32,535 nt of DNA from Candidatus Sigynarchaeota archaeon (lineage in GTDB: Archaea; Asgardarchaeota; Lokiarchaeia; Sigyniarchaeales; Sigyniarchaeaceae): contig JAUQYW010000355.1 of assembly GCA_030587525.1 (NCBI GenBank), forward strand, positions 1-32,535. The letters run 5' to 3'. The position numbers and the translations under genes are program-made. How positions within the stretch are numbered: the stretch's first letter is position 1; every line of letters begins with the position of its first letter. This document shows positions 14,822 to 23,445 of this stretch, piece after piece. Below the pieces are notes generated by a model. The model saw nothing but the letters and a program-made list of their open reading frames with translations. It did no database searches and was not told the origin of the DNA.

Positions 14822-15800
14822 TCACGATTCAAATTCCTCTTCCAAGGGCTTCGACCAATACAGCGCAAACTTCAAGAGTTTCGGCATTCCTAGATGCTTC
14901 GTTACCTTTACCCGCACGAATTTCGCTGTTTGGGGCGGAACCCACGATAAAAATCGATGTCCAACCGCGGACCCTGATTTAAAACTCGTCCATTCCTTCC
15001 CATCGTCGGATTTTTCGATGGCAAATGCCCGGATTCGATGCCCTTCAGCAATATCTTCCTTCAGCTCGACGGTATTGAACTGCAATGGCCGGGGGAATTT
15101 GATTTCAACAATCGTTCCCTCGCCGCTCGTGGCAGCGAGCGATCAAACCGCATTTGGAGGTATTTGCCGAACTCTTCCACTGTTTTCACGTCGAATGCGG
15201 GAATCAAGCCCCGGTTGTCGATCACCATCCCCAGGAGCAGATTCGTGTTGCGTCCTACCGATTCGTAGTACCATTTCATTGCCAACCCAGCGAATGTAAT
15301 GGGGATTGACTCCATAAATGCTGCAAATGGCGGGAAACTAGCCGTGTAAAATCATCCCATTCAGGCGAAGGATAAGTGGGCATGTTTCCCGAGGACTTGT
15401 GGATATGCAGGTACGAGTTCGCTTCGCAAGAATAGTAAAGCCCCGGTTTTATGCCAAATTTATGGCACGACTGGATGAATGCTTTTACAATGTCGCCCTT
15501 GCCCTCTTGAAACGGCGTTTTATCGATGGCATAGTCGTATTCGGGATCGGGAAACAAGGTGAAACCCGTTACATGTTTGGCGGTCAACACTGCATAGGTC
15601 GCTCCCGCCGCTTTCACGGCGCGGAGCCATTGATCGGTATCCAGCTGTTGCGGGTTGAACAAGCGCACATCTGGGGGCGGGTTGAGTTTTCCACTGGAAA
15701 TGTGCATCCATGCCGGATCGAAGACTTCGATGTCAAAATGCAGGAGCACGCCGAATTCCAGGTTTGCCCAATCGATCAACTGGGTGGTGGGTCGATTCAT
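14822..15800 (-). pseudogene. Decayed GH29 alpha-L-fucosidase
   Basis: Three minus-strand pieces in different frames make one family. Piece 1 (15800 down to about 15340) is the N-terminal GH29 barrel: LEFGVLLHFDIEVFDP, then AVKAAGATYAVLTAKHVTGFTLF, then IKPGLYYSCEAN. Piece 2 (about 15330-15110) resumes in another frame near the GH29 barrel end, with SVGRNTNLLLGMVIDNRGLIP matching the usual S-K-x-G-N-L-L-L-N-x-G-P-x-x-D-G region. Piece 3 (about 15125-14822, third frame) is a beta-sandwich, discoidin-like tail (VELKEDIAEGHRIRAFAIE). Between pieces 1 and 2 roughly 150-200 residues are missing, including the segment with the nucleophile aspartate, so the product cannot be active. Alpha-fucosidases remove fucose from glycans. 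It lies 44 bases after the GH2 gene. Confidence 0.8.
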
Positions 15801-15844
15801 GATTTTATCTACTTGTTTTTTCTCGATTATTATTTATTGCTTGA

Positions 15845-18829
15845 TTACAAGTTTCCTGACGTGAAATTTGCGTAGATCGACTGCATGTTGGCAAGCACAT
15901 CTGGAGCTTGGAGAACCATGTTAACATCGTACATGCCCATGCCGCAGCACGTGATCCCGTCATTGAACGAGAACCAGGTGCAGCCAGCCATGAAAGGCCG
16001 GCTCATGTATGCTTGCATGCCCTCGATCAAGCATTTCGACTGGTTAGTACCTTCGCCGCGCCAATAGCCCCATTCCAGGTTGATGAGTGGTTTCCCGGGA
16101 TTTGCGTTGGCATAACGATCGGCGACGGCTCCGATTTCTGACAAGAACGCGTAATGCACGCCTTCGAACGTGCCCCCGTAGATGTTAGGGGAGCACACAC
16201 GGAGCTCGCGATATGCCGGGTTCCAATCTTGGCTGGATGCGCACGCAAATAAAAGAATGCGCTCCGGATCGTGCACATCGAGCAGGGATTTTAACCAGCG
16301 GAGGTATTGCAACAGGCTCGATGATGCCCAGGGCTCGTTGCAAGCGCCCCAGAGGAGCACGCTGGGACGGTTCTTCTCCCTGTAGACGGTTTCCATCCAC
16401 ATCTGCCCAAAAATGCCACTGGTACGCCCGAGCAACAAGTTCACGTCATTAGCCCAGGAAATGACGTTTTCTTCATCGACGGTGAGCCCGAGTCGATCCG
16501 TGAACAAGTATAGCACCGGGTCTAGGACAGAAATCCGGAGAAAATTGATGGACGCATTTTTCACAAGGACCAATTCGTCGAAGTAGTCGTCGGGAGTGTA
16601 ATAGAAAGCAATGGGCGGATACCTGCCGAAAATGACCGATGCTCCACCGAGCTTGATATCTGCACCGTTCAGGCGCAGTTCGATGTCTTCCGTCGTGAAG
16701 TTCCGGAATCCAGTTTGAGTGACGAAGTTATCAACGATCACGAAGTTTGATGTGATATTGACCTCGACTGCATAGAGATTCGGGTGTTTCGTGTTCCAAT
16801 ATTGCACGTTGCTTGCAGATACATCGAATTGATGCACGCTGTACGAGATCCCGCTCATTGAAATCGGTACCGTCTGGATCGGGATCAACGGCGAGTTCCG
16901 GACGATGTACTCCCAGGTGTTTTGGGATCGCATTGCGGCAGGTGCTGAAAAATTGAGGGGATAGATCCCGAGGGAGATGCTTCCCGTGAATCCGCTCGCA
17001 TTGATGCATCGTATCACGACATTTACCTTGATATTAGCCGTTCCATTCAGGTGATTCGTCGTCGTGAATGAACCCATCGTGACATCGGCTCGAACAATCG
17101 ATGCGAGGGGGGTTGCTTCGAGGTAAAATGGACGATCCAGTGCACCGGTATAAAGGTAATCCCCGAAGTCAGGAAAGATGCGATATTGATCACGGCTTGG
17201 AACTGCACCGACTTCGAGGCCTGAATCCGTGCGGATTGCAAACAAGTGATTCCCGGGCGAAGCCCAACGGGTAATGTCGAATGCAAAACTGTTCATCGAG
17301 TATTCATGATAGCCTACATAATTCCCATCGATCCAGAGGTCAAGGAATGCGGCACCCCCGCCATTAAACTTGAACAAAGTTGACTTGTTTTCAAAAGTAC
17401 CAGGCAGCATTACATCGCGCCGGAACCAGCAGACGCCGTTATATTTTCCAGGATTATACATTTCATAACCACCGGGCACCGTCGTGGTGGTCCACGTTGA
17501 GTCATCGAACCCTGGCTCGTGCTGCCCTTGCGTGATGGAGGGCATAAAGCGTGCCGTTCGGGGAGCAATTGAACTTGGGTCCGGGGGCCCAACACGTGCA
17601 AATCGCCATGGACCCGTAAGATCAAGGTATTGGCGCGACACGTTGCTTTGCAGTTCAAAACTTGGATATGCCGTATCACCAGAAAAAGGAATCTGCGTGC
17701 CACCCACCGTTTCGAATTTAAACGTTGGGGGCAGGTCGATCGCGACCGGATCCACGACGATTGGCTGGATGAACACGACCCAGTAGACGGGAAATAGCAC
17801 GAGGACAAGCAATCCCAGCTTGACAAGAACCAGATGCGGTTTCTTCAATCGTGGCTTGAAATGACTTATGAGCATCGATATTGCCTTGCCGATCCACGGG
17901 AGCACGGGAATGATGCTCAACCCAATAAATGGAAGTGCAGCATAGATGCCCAGGCCGATCAGGGGGGAGGCATCGGTATCCACCTGGATGACCAGTAATA
18001 CCAGTCCCACGACCTGCCCGATTAATGCAGCCATGTACATTGCACGTATTTGCCGATTTTTTTGCTTTTTCAGAGGTAAATTGAAATTCATGGTTGCCAA
18101 TCCAATGATCCAGCAACAAAGCCACGCATATAACGGTATCGACGACCACGAAAAATAATACGTCATAATGTTGCTATAAGTGTTCCAATATGCCGTCATG
18201 CGGGGGTGATAAAACGCCATCAGCCAGAGGACAGGAAGCACGCAGGCATCGGAAAGGATCGTGATAAAAGATGTATAGTGGTGGTGAAACTTCTTACCTG
18301 TGTATTGCCCAGTTCGAGCAATGAGGGGTTCATGAAGTGCTTGCGTGCTCCCAATGATGGTAAGCACGACGATGACCGCTGTGCCGATGATGATTCCGAA
18401 GAAAATATAATCACCTCGTTCACCTGCCAGCCAAAAAATCCCCCCGAGGTTGAACCGGTCCGTGTACGTGAACACGATATAAAGAATCACGTCCATGAAG
18501 ACGAGGGAAGCCAGGGGGATCGTGTTCAAGACTGGGTTTTGCAAGATAGTCAACCGAAAACACGATGCGAACAGATACACGATGCAAAATAGGGCGATGC
18601 CGCCCAATGTTACGAGCAAAATCATGATGAATGGAACGGATTGCACGTGAAATATTTGAGCGGCGATGTTATCAACGAAACTCCAGTATGATTGATTGAT
18701 AAAGATAATATAATAAAACAGCGCGATGAAAGCGATGCAAAATAAGGAGGGGATGACCTCGATCTTGATCCTCCCGAATTGATGGTACTTGAATGGTTTT
18801 AGTGGAGTTGATTCGTCCGACACGTTCAT
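15845..18829 (-). CDS. Polytopic membrane protein fused to a GH2-family glycosidase
   Basis: 994 residues. About ten hydrophobic spans fill residues 25-370, ending in LVLVLFPVYWVVFIQPIVVDP. Then comes a glycoside hydrolase family 2 module: a jelly-roll sugar-binding domain (DLTGPWRFA, CWFRRDVMLP, FLDLWIDGNYVGYHEYS), an immunoglobulin-like domain, and the catalytic barrel with the acid/base glutamate E832 in LLWGACNEPW and the nucleophile E919 in INLEWGYW, a spacing normal for GH2. Substrates of the family are beta-galactosides, glucuronides and mannosides; the type cannot be told here. The catalytic part should face outside. A strong GAGGAG ribosome site lies close to the start. Ordinary GH2 enzymes are soluble or have one anchor, so the large membrane domain is unusual. 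It diverges from the lectin-like gene across 24 bases. Confidence 0.8.
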   Translation of the reverse strand: MNVSDESTPLKPFKYHQFGRIKIEVIPSLFCIAFIALFYYIIFINQSYWSFVDNIAAQIFHVQSVPFIMILLVTLGGIALFCIVYLFASCFRLTILQNPVLNTIPLASLVFMDVILYIVFTYTDRFNLGGIFWLAGERGDYIFFGIIIGTAVIVVLTIIGSTQALHEPLIARTGQYTGKKFHHHYTSFITILSDACVLPVLWLMAFYHPRMTAYWNTYSNIMTYYFSWSSIPLYAWLCCWIIGLATMNFNLPLKKQKNRQIRAMYMAALIGQVVGLVLLVIQVDTDASPLIGLGIYAALPFIGLSIIPVLPWIGKAISMLISHFKPRLKKPHLVLVKLGLLVLVLFPVYWVVFIQPIVVDPVAIDLPPTFKFETVGGTQIPFSGDTAYPSFELQSNVSRQYLDLTGPWRFARVGPPDPSSIAPRTARFMPSITQGQHEPGFDDSTWTTTTVPGGYEMYNPGKYNGVCWFRRDVMLPGTFENKSTLFKFNGGGAAFLDLWIDGNYVGYHEYSMNSFAFDITRWASPGNHLFAIRTDSGLEVGAVPSRDQYRIFPDFGDYLYTGALDRPFYLEATPLASIVRADVTMGSFTTTNHLNGTANIKVNVVIRCINASGFTGSISLGIYPLNFSAPAAMRSQNTWEYIVRNSPLIPIQTVPISMSGISYSVHQFDVSASNVQYWNTKHPNLYAVEVNITSNFVIVDNFVTQTGFRNFTTEDIELRLNGADIKLGGASVIFGRYPPIAFYYTPDDYFDELVLVKNASINFLRISVLDPVLYLFTDRLGLTVDEENVISWANDVNLLLGRTSGIFGQMWMETVYREKNRPSVLLWGACNEPWASSSLLQYLRWLKSLLDVHDPERILLFACASSQDWNPAYRELRVCSPNIYGGTFEGVHYAFLSEIGAVADRYANANPGKPLINLEWGYWRGEGTNQSKCLIEGMQAYMSRPFMAGCTWFSFNDGITCCGMGMYDVNMVLQAPDVLANMQSIYANFTSGNL

Positions 18830-18853
18830 ATCTCCTCAAGTGAACCTTCACAT

Positions 18854-19693
18854 ATGAACATATTAAGGATTCCGCACCTAAAACACATCTTTTTACTATG
18901 TTTGCTTCTTATTCATGCCGAAATCCTGCTTGTCGCATCGTGCGTGAATGCGGCAAGTCCATCGTCACCATTAATCACGATCGATGACTTTTCAGGAGAT
19001 AGTGGGTTGTGGACATATAGGGGTGTCGCCATACGGAGCGACGGCGGAGTGATCCTTCTCGATAACAACACGAACGAGTATAGCCAACTCTGGTTCAATC
19101 GCGATCTCGGTTCGCCTTTCAAGGTGGAATTTGATGCCTCGGGTGTGGGATTTGGCGACACCGCGATCATGATGTTTTATAAAAATCGGAATTTCAATCC
19201 CAGCAGCAGTAACGGGTTCCAAGCCGGCTCCGGACCAGCGCCCGGTTATGGCATCGAGTTCGACTACTACGCGTATAGCGGGGACCCGGGATCGTGGGGA
19301 ACGAGCCACGTGGGGTTGCTCGAGGATCACACGACTAACCATGTTGCTTATAACATGAGCAGTGCTACATCCTTCCCATTATTTCTTGGATGGGTGAAGG
19401 TTGTGGTTGCTATAAATGAAACTCATGTGTCGGTCGATATCAACGGCACTCGCTGGCTAGACGTAAATCACACATTTTCCATGAGCAACAGGGCATTTGG
19501 TTTCTGCGGTGGTTGCAACTGGAACACGATGCTCTTCAAGATCGATAACATGAAGATCACGGAGTACGGCGATACCCCGGCACAACCGTTTCCATATCAA
19601 TCCCTGGTTTATTTGTTGCTGGTTGCTGGTGCTGTTGTTATTGGCACCCGGGTAACGCTCTCAATCATACGCGGGAAGAAAAAATCGAAATGA
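18854..19693 (+). CDS. Secreted, membrane-anchored L-type-lectin-like protein
   Basis: 279 residues: a signal peptide (1-33, ending before ASPSS), a beta-sandwich domain of about 200 residues, and a C-terminal anchor (about 250-270) with a basic tail RGKKKSK. In the domain, FDDFSG-type opening, a central GIEFDYYAYSGD (EFD at 135-137) and SHVGLLEDH recall the L-type (legume) lectin fold, whose calcium and sugar site uses an E-F-D strand; concanavalin-like LamG or glucanase folds are alternatives. A type I orientation places it outside the cell. Several N-x-S/T sites suit archaeal N-glycosylation. It diverges from the GH2 gene, so the two probably work on the same surface glycan (inference). 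Confidence 0.65.
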   Translation: MNILRIPHLKHIFLLCLLLIHAEILLVASCVNAASPSSPLITIDDFSGDSGLWTYRGVAIRSDGGVILLDNNTNEYSQLWFNRDLGSPFKVEFDASGVGFGDTAIMMFYKNRNFNPSSSNGFQAGSGPAPGYGIEFDYYAYSGDPGSWGTSHVGLLEDHTTNHVAYNMSSATSFPLFLGWVKVVVAINETHVSVDINGTRWLDVNHTFSMSNRAFGFCGGCNWNTMLFKIDNMKITEYGDTPAQPFPYQSLVYLLLVAGAVVIGTRVTLSIIRGKKKSK

Positions 19694-19750
19694 AACCAGC
19701 CTAATCCCAGTGGATAACCAGATTGTCGCAACTTTTAGAAACGAGACTCT

Positions 19751-20215
19751 TCAATTTTCCATGAATGCCAAATTTTTCCTATGTATCCAAACATATCGCA
19801 GCAAGGCGAAGTATATCACACCCGATCCGGCCAAGATGAAGCCAAGAACGATCATTGCCATAAAGAGCTCGTATTCCGGCGGCTCGCACTCGCAAACCGT
19901 TATGATAAACCCTTCAATATCCTCCTCCTCATGGCAGTTAAAACACTCGTAATACGGCCGCAATCGCGCCTCGTTGGGAAGGCCGATCGAGACGAGCACG
20001 ATGCCAAGACCGAGCACGGCGAGCGATACGCTGATCTTGCGCCGGTACGTGCCCCAAAATGGCCCTTCTGCCTGTTCGTTTTCCAACGTGTTCAACCCAT
20101 GCGCGCTTGATGGAAAGTATTGCATCTCCCACGTATATTGTTTTCCCAGGGCACCGAGAACGGTTTCCAATGCATTATTGAAAAAAGGAAAAAATCGACA
20201 ACTGCAAAATTGCAT
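19751..20215 (-). CDS. Two-span membrane protein with a cysteine-rich loop
   Basis: 154 residues if started at ATG 20215, whose A-T overlaps the TGA stop of apgM (TGATG), a usual coupling. Longer in-frame starts run inside apgM and are not needed. Residues 61-80 (ISVSLAVLGLGIVLVSIGLP) and 117-141 (LFMAMIVLGFILAGSGVIYF) are membrane spans; the loop between them has C91-x2-C94 and C108-x-C110, acidic and probably outside, able to form disulfides or bind metal. The N-terminus is soluble with two more cysteines. A second ATG at codon 31 is possible. Not recognised; coupling with a glycolytic gene looks like shared expression only. Confidence 0.6.
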   Translation of the reverse strand: MQFCSCRFFPFFNNALETVLGALGKQYTWEMQYFPSSAHGLNTLENEQAEGPFWGTYRRKISVSLAVLGLGIVLVSIGLPNEARLRPYYECFNCHEEEDIEGFIITVCECEPPEYELFMAMIVLGFILAGSGVIYFALLRYVWIHRKNLAFMEN

Positions 20216-21492
20216 CACGCGCCGAACGTTTTCAGCCGCAGCGTGAGCATGAGGATCAGGTTCATCAAATACACGGATCGAAAGTTGCCAAGCGACCCTT
20301 TTGCGCACGCCTTCTCGTTGAACCCGGGCACCAGGTCTCCGTCGTGGCCGGTGAATGGCCCGCAGGCAAGGACCGGGACCGGATGCCCCGAATGATCCTT
20401 GATCTTTGCGGGGGTGGCGTGGTCCGCGGTGATCACGATGGTATCGTTGGCGTCCATCACGTCGAGGATCTTTTTCAGGTTTTTATCGATTTCCTCGATG
20501 ATGTGAACCTTTCCTTGCACGTCACCGTCCTCGCCCGCGACGTCGGGATCCTTCACGTGCAGTATGGTTATGTCGTGATCCTTGAAGATTTCGGCCGCCT
20601 TTGCGAATTTTTTCGGGATAGTCTCGTCTTCTGGCACCACGGTTTCAATGCCCAGGAACCGGGCTAGGCCCATGTACAGCGGGAAGCCAGAAACAAATGC
20701 GGGACTCGAAAACTCGTATCGCTTGGTAAAAGGCGTGGGATACTTGATCATCCCGGCGCCACGGCTTAACAAGTGGTTCGCGGGAGCCATACCTTTCAGG
20801 ACGCGTTCCTTGTTGAACGGGTGCTCCATTAGCATCTTGTGCGACTCCCTCGTGAACCAGTTCATAAAGTCCGCTGTCTTCCGGGAGAGGAGATCGTCCT
20901 TCATGGCCTGGATGACATGGACCTTTTCAAAGCCTCGTGGATCCGCGCGGGGATCCGAGCCGTCGATCCAGGACGACGCGTTCTTGATAGTGATGACGCC
21001 ACGGTATCCCTTGGTCGCGTGCAACTTCCAGGACAACCCGTCCCACTCGTGCTTCATGTTATCGTTGAGGTACTTGAATAACATGGCCGCATCCTCGGTC
21101 TCGATCCTGCCGGCCCTACGGTCGAGCACGATCAACGTCCCTGGGTCCACGGTAGCAAAGTTCAAGCGGATGATCACGTCCCCTTCGTCCGTTGGAACGC
21201 CCTCGCCGAGCGCTTCCAAAGGTCCCCGCCCGACGTAGTTCTCGAGCGGGTTATAGCCGAGCAACGCGAGGTGTGCTGGGCCGGATCCCAGCGGAGTCCA
21301 TGGCACGTATGGCCAGACCATCCCATTCTGGCCGCGCTTGGCGAGAGCGTCGAGATTGGGCTTATGAGCGAACTCGAGCGGGGTCTTGTTGCCCAAGCTT
21401 TCGACGGGAACATCCGCTAGTCCATCGAGGATGACGAGCATGATATTGTATTTGCTGGGTCTTGGAAACACTATCGTCCCGAACATGTCCAT
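20215..21492 (-). CDS. apgM: 2,3-bisphosphoglycerate-independent phosphoglycerate mutase, archaeal type
   Basis: 425 residues. It interconverts 3- and 2-phosphoglycerate in glycolysis and gluconeogenesis, with two metals and a phospho-serine. The alkaline-phosphatase-superfamily motifs are present: D23 in VILDGLAD, S70 in PLGSGPAHLALLGY (the phosphorylated serine), the metal residues in HVKDPDVAGEDGD, and ITADHATPAKIKDHSGHPVPV near the end. Length and motifs match the archaeal ApgM branch rather than the bacterial iPGM. The start ATG 21492 has GAGAGGT nine bases upstream and a TATA box at 21537-21544. The membrane-protein gene overlaps its stop. Confidence 0.95.
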   Translation of the reverse strand: MDMFGTIVFPRPSKYNIMLVILDGLADVPVESLGNKTPLEFAHKPNLDALAKRGQNGMVWPYVPWTPLGSGPAHLALLGYNPLENYVGRGPLEALGEGVPTDEGDVIIRLNFATVDPGTLIVLDRRAGRIETEDAAMLFKYLNDNMKHEWDGLSWKLHATKGYRGVITIKNASSWIDGSDPRADPRGFEKVHVIQAMKDDLLSRKTADFMNWFTRESHKMLMEHPFNKERVLKGMAPANHLLSRGAGMIKYPTPFTKRYEFSSPAFVSGFPLYMGLARFLGIETVVPEDETIPKKFAKAAEIFKDHDITILHVKDPDVAGEDGDVQGKVHIIEEIDKNLKKILDVMDANDTIVITADHATPAKIKDHSGHPVPVLACGPFTGHDGDLVPGFNEKACAKGSLGNFRSVYLMNLILMLTLRLKTFGA

Positions 21493-21536
21493 AATTTTAA
21501 CCTCTCGTGATTATCAAATGGATATCCGCACATTTC

Positions 21537-21544
21537 TATATAAA
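21537..21544 (-). promoter_or_regulatory. TATA box of apgM
   Basis: TATATAAA on the + strand, TTTATATA on the minus strand, about 45 bp before the start, predicting a leader of about 22 bases with a GAGGT ribosome site. No other gene lies between. Confidence 0.5.
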
Positions 21545-21684
21545 ATGTTCGCCATTTGGTACGATCCACTTGACCAACACTAAGCCGGAGGGCTCCAGTA
21601 GCATGGACCTAAGACACGCGGGGCGATACAACGGATAAAACTCGCCATCCACAACGGATCCGCTCGATGCCGCACTGCGCCGCA

Positions 21685-21963
21685 TCATGGTTGTTTCGAT
21701 GGCATTTCTTTCTCCACGAACTCGACGAATTTCTCCAGTTTCACTAAAGCACTTTGATCTTCCTCGAATTTGGAACACCATCCTTGGCGGCAGATACTCA
21801 GCTCGCGAGCGTCCCCGGTGTGCTTCAGATGATCGTAATGGTGGATTTTGCAGGTCCCCCAATCAGAGCTAAGCATGGTGAATCGGCCGTGCCGGCACCA
21901 CCAGCAAGCTTGGCGAATCATGTATCCGATGTCCAACAGCACTTTTCTTTTGTTCTCGTCCAT
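21685..21963 (-). CDS. Small cysteine-rich protein, uncharacterised family
   Basis: 92 residues from ATG 21963. Cysteines C20-x2-C23, C38, C58 and C63 with the context WWCRHGRF, DWGTCKIHHYDHLKHTG and LSICRQGWCSKFE. Five cysteines plus a histidine cluster (H41, H42, H45, H48) are suited to zinc or iron-sulfur binding. The pattern (C-x2-C, W-G-x-C, G-x-C-x-x-F) looks like a conserved small family known only as hypothetical proteins; I cannot name it. It stands alone between apgM and the 251-residue gene on the same strand, with about 135 and 190 bases on either side. Confidence 0.6.
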   Translation of the reverse strand: MDENKRKVLLDIGYMIRQACWWCRHGRFTMLSSDWGTCKIHHYDHLKHTGDARELSICRQGWCSKFEEDQSALVKLEKFVEFVEKEMPSKQP

Positions 21964-22098
21964 TGCCTTGTCGCCTTAATTCTCGTTTTAGGAAGTTCAT
22001 TTTAGTCTTGCGGGTGCGTCCGATGAACGGATGCATTGACCGCAAGATGAAGATGATGCAGATTAATATCCTAAATAGAGGGATTAAAAAAAAGTCGT

Positions 22099-22854
22099 TT
22101 AATCAATCCAACGGACACCAGCAGCACCGATCCAAGACCGTTGTTCCTCGCGATTCGCGACCACGCGAAACCAGCTATGGAGTTCAACGGGTCTGTGATC
22201 CGGATGGCGAATGCTCCCCCGCACGAATGTACCCAGCCTTGTGGTGACCAGTTCCTCAGCCAGGTGAGCACGGGGTCCTGTCCTGTTCCCGATCCCGCAA
22301 TGCCGGGTAATCATGGCCTTTTCCGTCGCTATTGATTCCTCCTCGACTGGCGTCGCCGGGATGAAAAACCACTCGCCTTGGCGCTTGATCCGGCTGGTGG
22401 TGGATTCACGCTGGTGAACCAGCCCGGGTTTCAGTGCCCGGTGCGCCTCTTTAACTGTGTTCGCGGGCTTGTTTCCCTTCGGGAGCTGGGCAATGAAGAG
22501 ATGCGTCTGATCCTTTCCCACGAGCAGGGTTCGAGCCGCAGCCGGAGTCCGCCTCGTCTTACCTACATATTTTTTTTGATCGGGATCCCAGACGGTTTCG
22601 GTGAATGTTCGCTCCGGTTCACGGACGAACATGACAACCTGGTGGAGGTTTGTATCGACATCGATCACGTGAACATCGAACGTGCCATCACCGGGGCAAA
22701 TGCGGAAGAATTCGCGCTGCTGGCGGCCCTTGTGGCCGATGTCCATCGCGAAGATGGCCGGACCGCTTAACCTGCCATTGCCGACGGGAATGCCACCCGG
22801 TATGATCGAGGTTTCCAATCCTGCCCAGTCGAACCATTTCTTCAGATCTTGCAT
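22099..22854 (-). CDS. Uncharacterised 251-residue soluble protein
   Basis: 251 residues from ATG 22854, with AAAAGGTG 7 bases upstream and a TATA-like TTAAAT box (22905-22915). The N-terminal half is mixed alpha/beta with DGTFDVHVIDVD; the C-terminal half holds conserved-looking strings RIKRQGEWFFIPATP, RAHLAEELVTTRLGTFVRGSIRHPDHRPVELHSWFRVVAN, where several histidines and a charged R-H-P-D-H group could form a metal or nucleic-acid site. No signal peptide or membrane span. I do not recognise the family. It is the last gene on this strand before a gene-poor gap. Confidence 0.65.
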   Translation of the reverse strand: MQDLKKWFDWAGLETSIIPGGIPVGNGRLSGPAIFAMDIGHKGRQQREFFRICPGDGTFDVHVIDVDTNLHQVVMFVREPERTFTETVWDPDQKKYVGKTRRTPAAARTLLVGKDQTHLFIAQLPKGNKPANTVKEAHRALKPGLVHQRESTTSRIKRQGEWFFIPATPVEEESIATEKAMITRHCGIGNRTGPRAHLAEELVTTRLGTFVRGSIRHPDHRPVELHSWFRVVANREEQRSWIGAAGVRWID

Positions 22855-22932
22855 GATTATGCACCTTTTTGTTTTGTTGTTTCTAGGATAATTGATTTAA
22901 TGAAACTATTTAAGGATTCTCTTTTTGGCTCA

Positions 22933-23273
22933 TTAATCAGTACTATTTTTGGAGATTTCATTGCCTAAGTAAAACTGAAGCACGATATCTTCTAGCTCGC
23001 TCCTCTCTTGGTAGGTGATCACCTCCTCGATGGTCTACTCTTGGAAGAAAGAAGGGAACAACCTGTAATTCCAAAAAGCCCTGGCTTGGAATCCTCTATA
23101 CTTCAATTGTCACATCGGACGCTTGCTGCTGCTTCTGATGCCTCCAGATCCCGTAGCTTTGCTCGCTACGCCGATCGCTAGCAGCACGTCGAAGCCTTGA
23201 TATCAGAAAGAGGGAGATCGTACCGCCCGACCATGGCGCTAGCCGGTGCAGGTTTCAACATAGTTTCGTTCAT
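22933..23273 (-). pseudogene. Possible remnant of a broken small gene
   Basis: On the minus strand an ATG at 23273 opens 32 codons (MNETMLKPAPASAMVGRYDL, then PLSDIKA) to a stop at 23178; one base out of frame at the same place the text continues as GFDVLLAIGVASKATGSGG. After further frame breaks a last open stretch reads EEVITYQERSELEDIVLQFY and stops at 22935-22933. Together about 110 residues. The pieces look protein-like but match no family I know, and chance cannot be ruled out. Confidence 0.25.
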
Positions 23274-23414
23274 GTTCCATCGATCTCGTGTTCTGTTTTT
23301 TTGGAGATGTTGCATCTGCGATCATCTGGGTCGCCCCAGCTATATATTTTCTGCGAGGATCCCACGTGCATCCCATCCTTAAAGGCGTCGTGGCGATTTT
23401 TTCCAAGGGCGAAT

Positions 23415-23422
23415 CTTATATG
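23415..23422 (+). promoter_or_regulatory. TATA box of the 229-residue gene
   Basis: CTTATATG centred 27 bp before ATG 23446, with no ribosome site between, predicts a leaderless transcript. Confidence 0.5.
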
Positions 23423-23445
23423 CCCCCGGCTATACTGGAGAAGCA

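Larger units (their letters stand above)
22855..23445. other. 591-bp gene-poor gap
   Basis: The left edge carries the promoter of the 251-residue gene (TATA-like 22905-22915). The right edge carries CTTATATG (23415-23422) about 27 bp before ATG 23446, predicting a leaderless mRNA there. The middle has a 6-bp hairpin (CGTAGC-TTTGCTC-GCTACG near 23152-23170) and minus-strand stretches that read like protein in changing frames; see the next entry. No tRNA, repeat array or transposase was recognised. Confidence 0.4.

Noticed and set aside
22855-23445. Possible tRNA, C/D-box RNA or insertion-sequence remnant in the gap
   Set aside because: No cloverleaf with a T-arm, no paired C and D boxes, no terminal inverted repeats or transposase motif found by eye.
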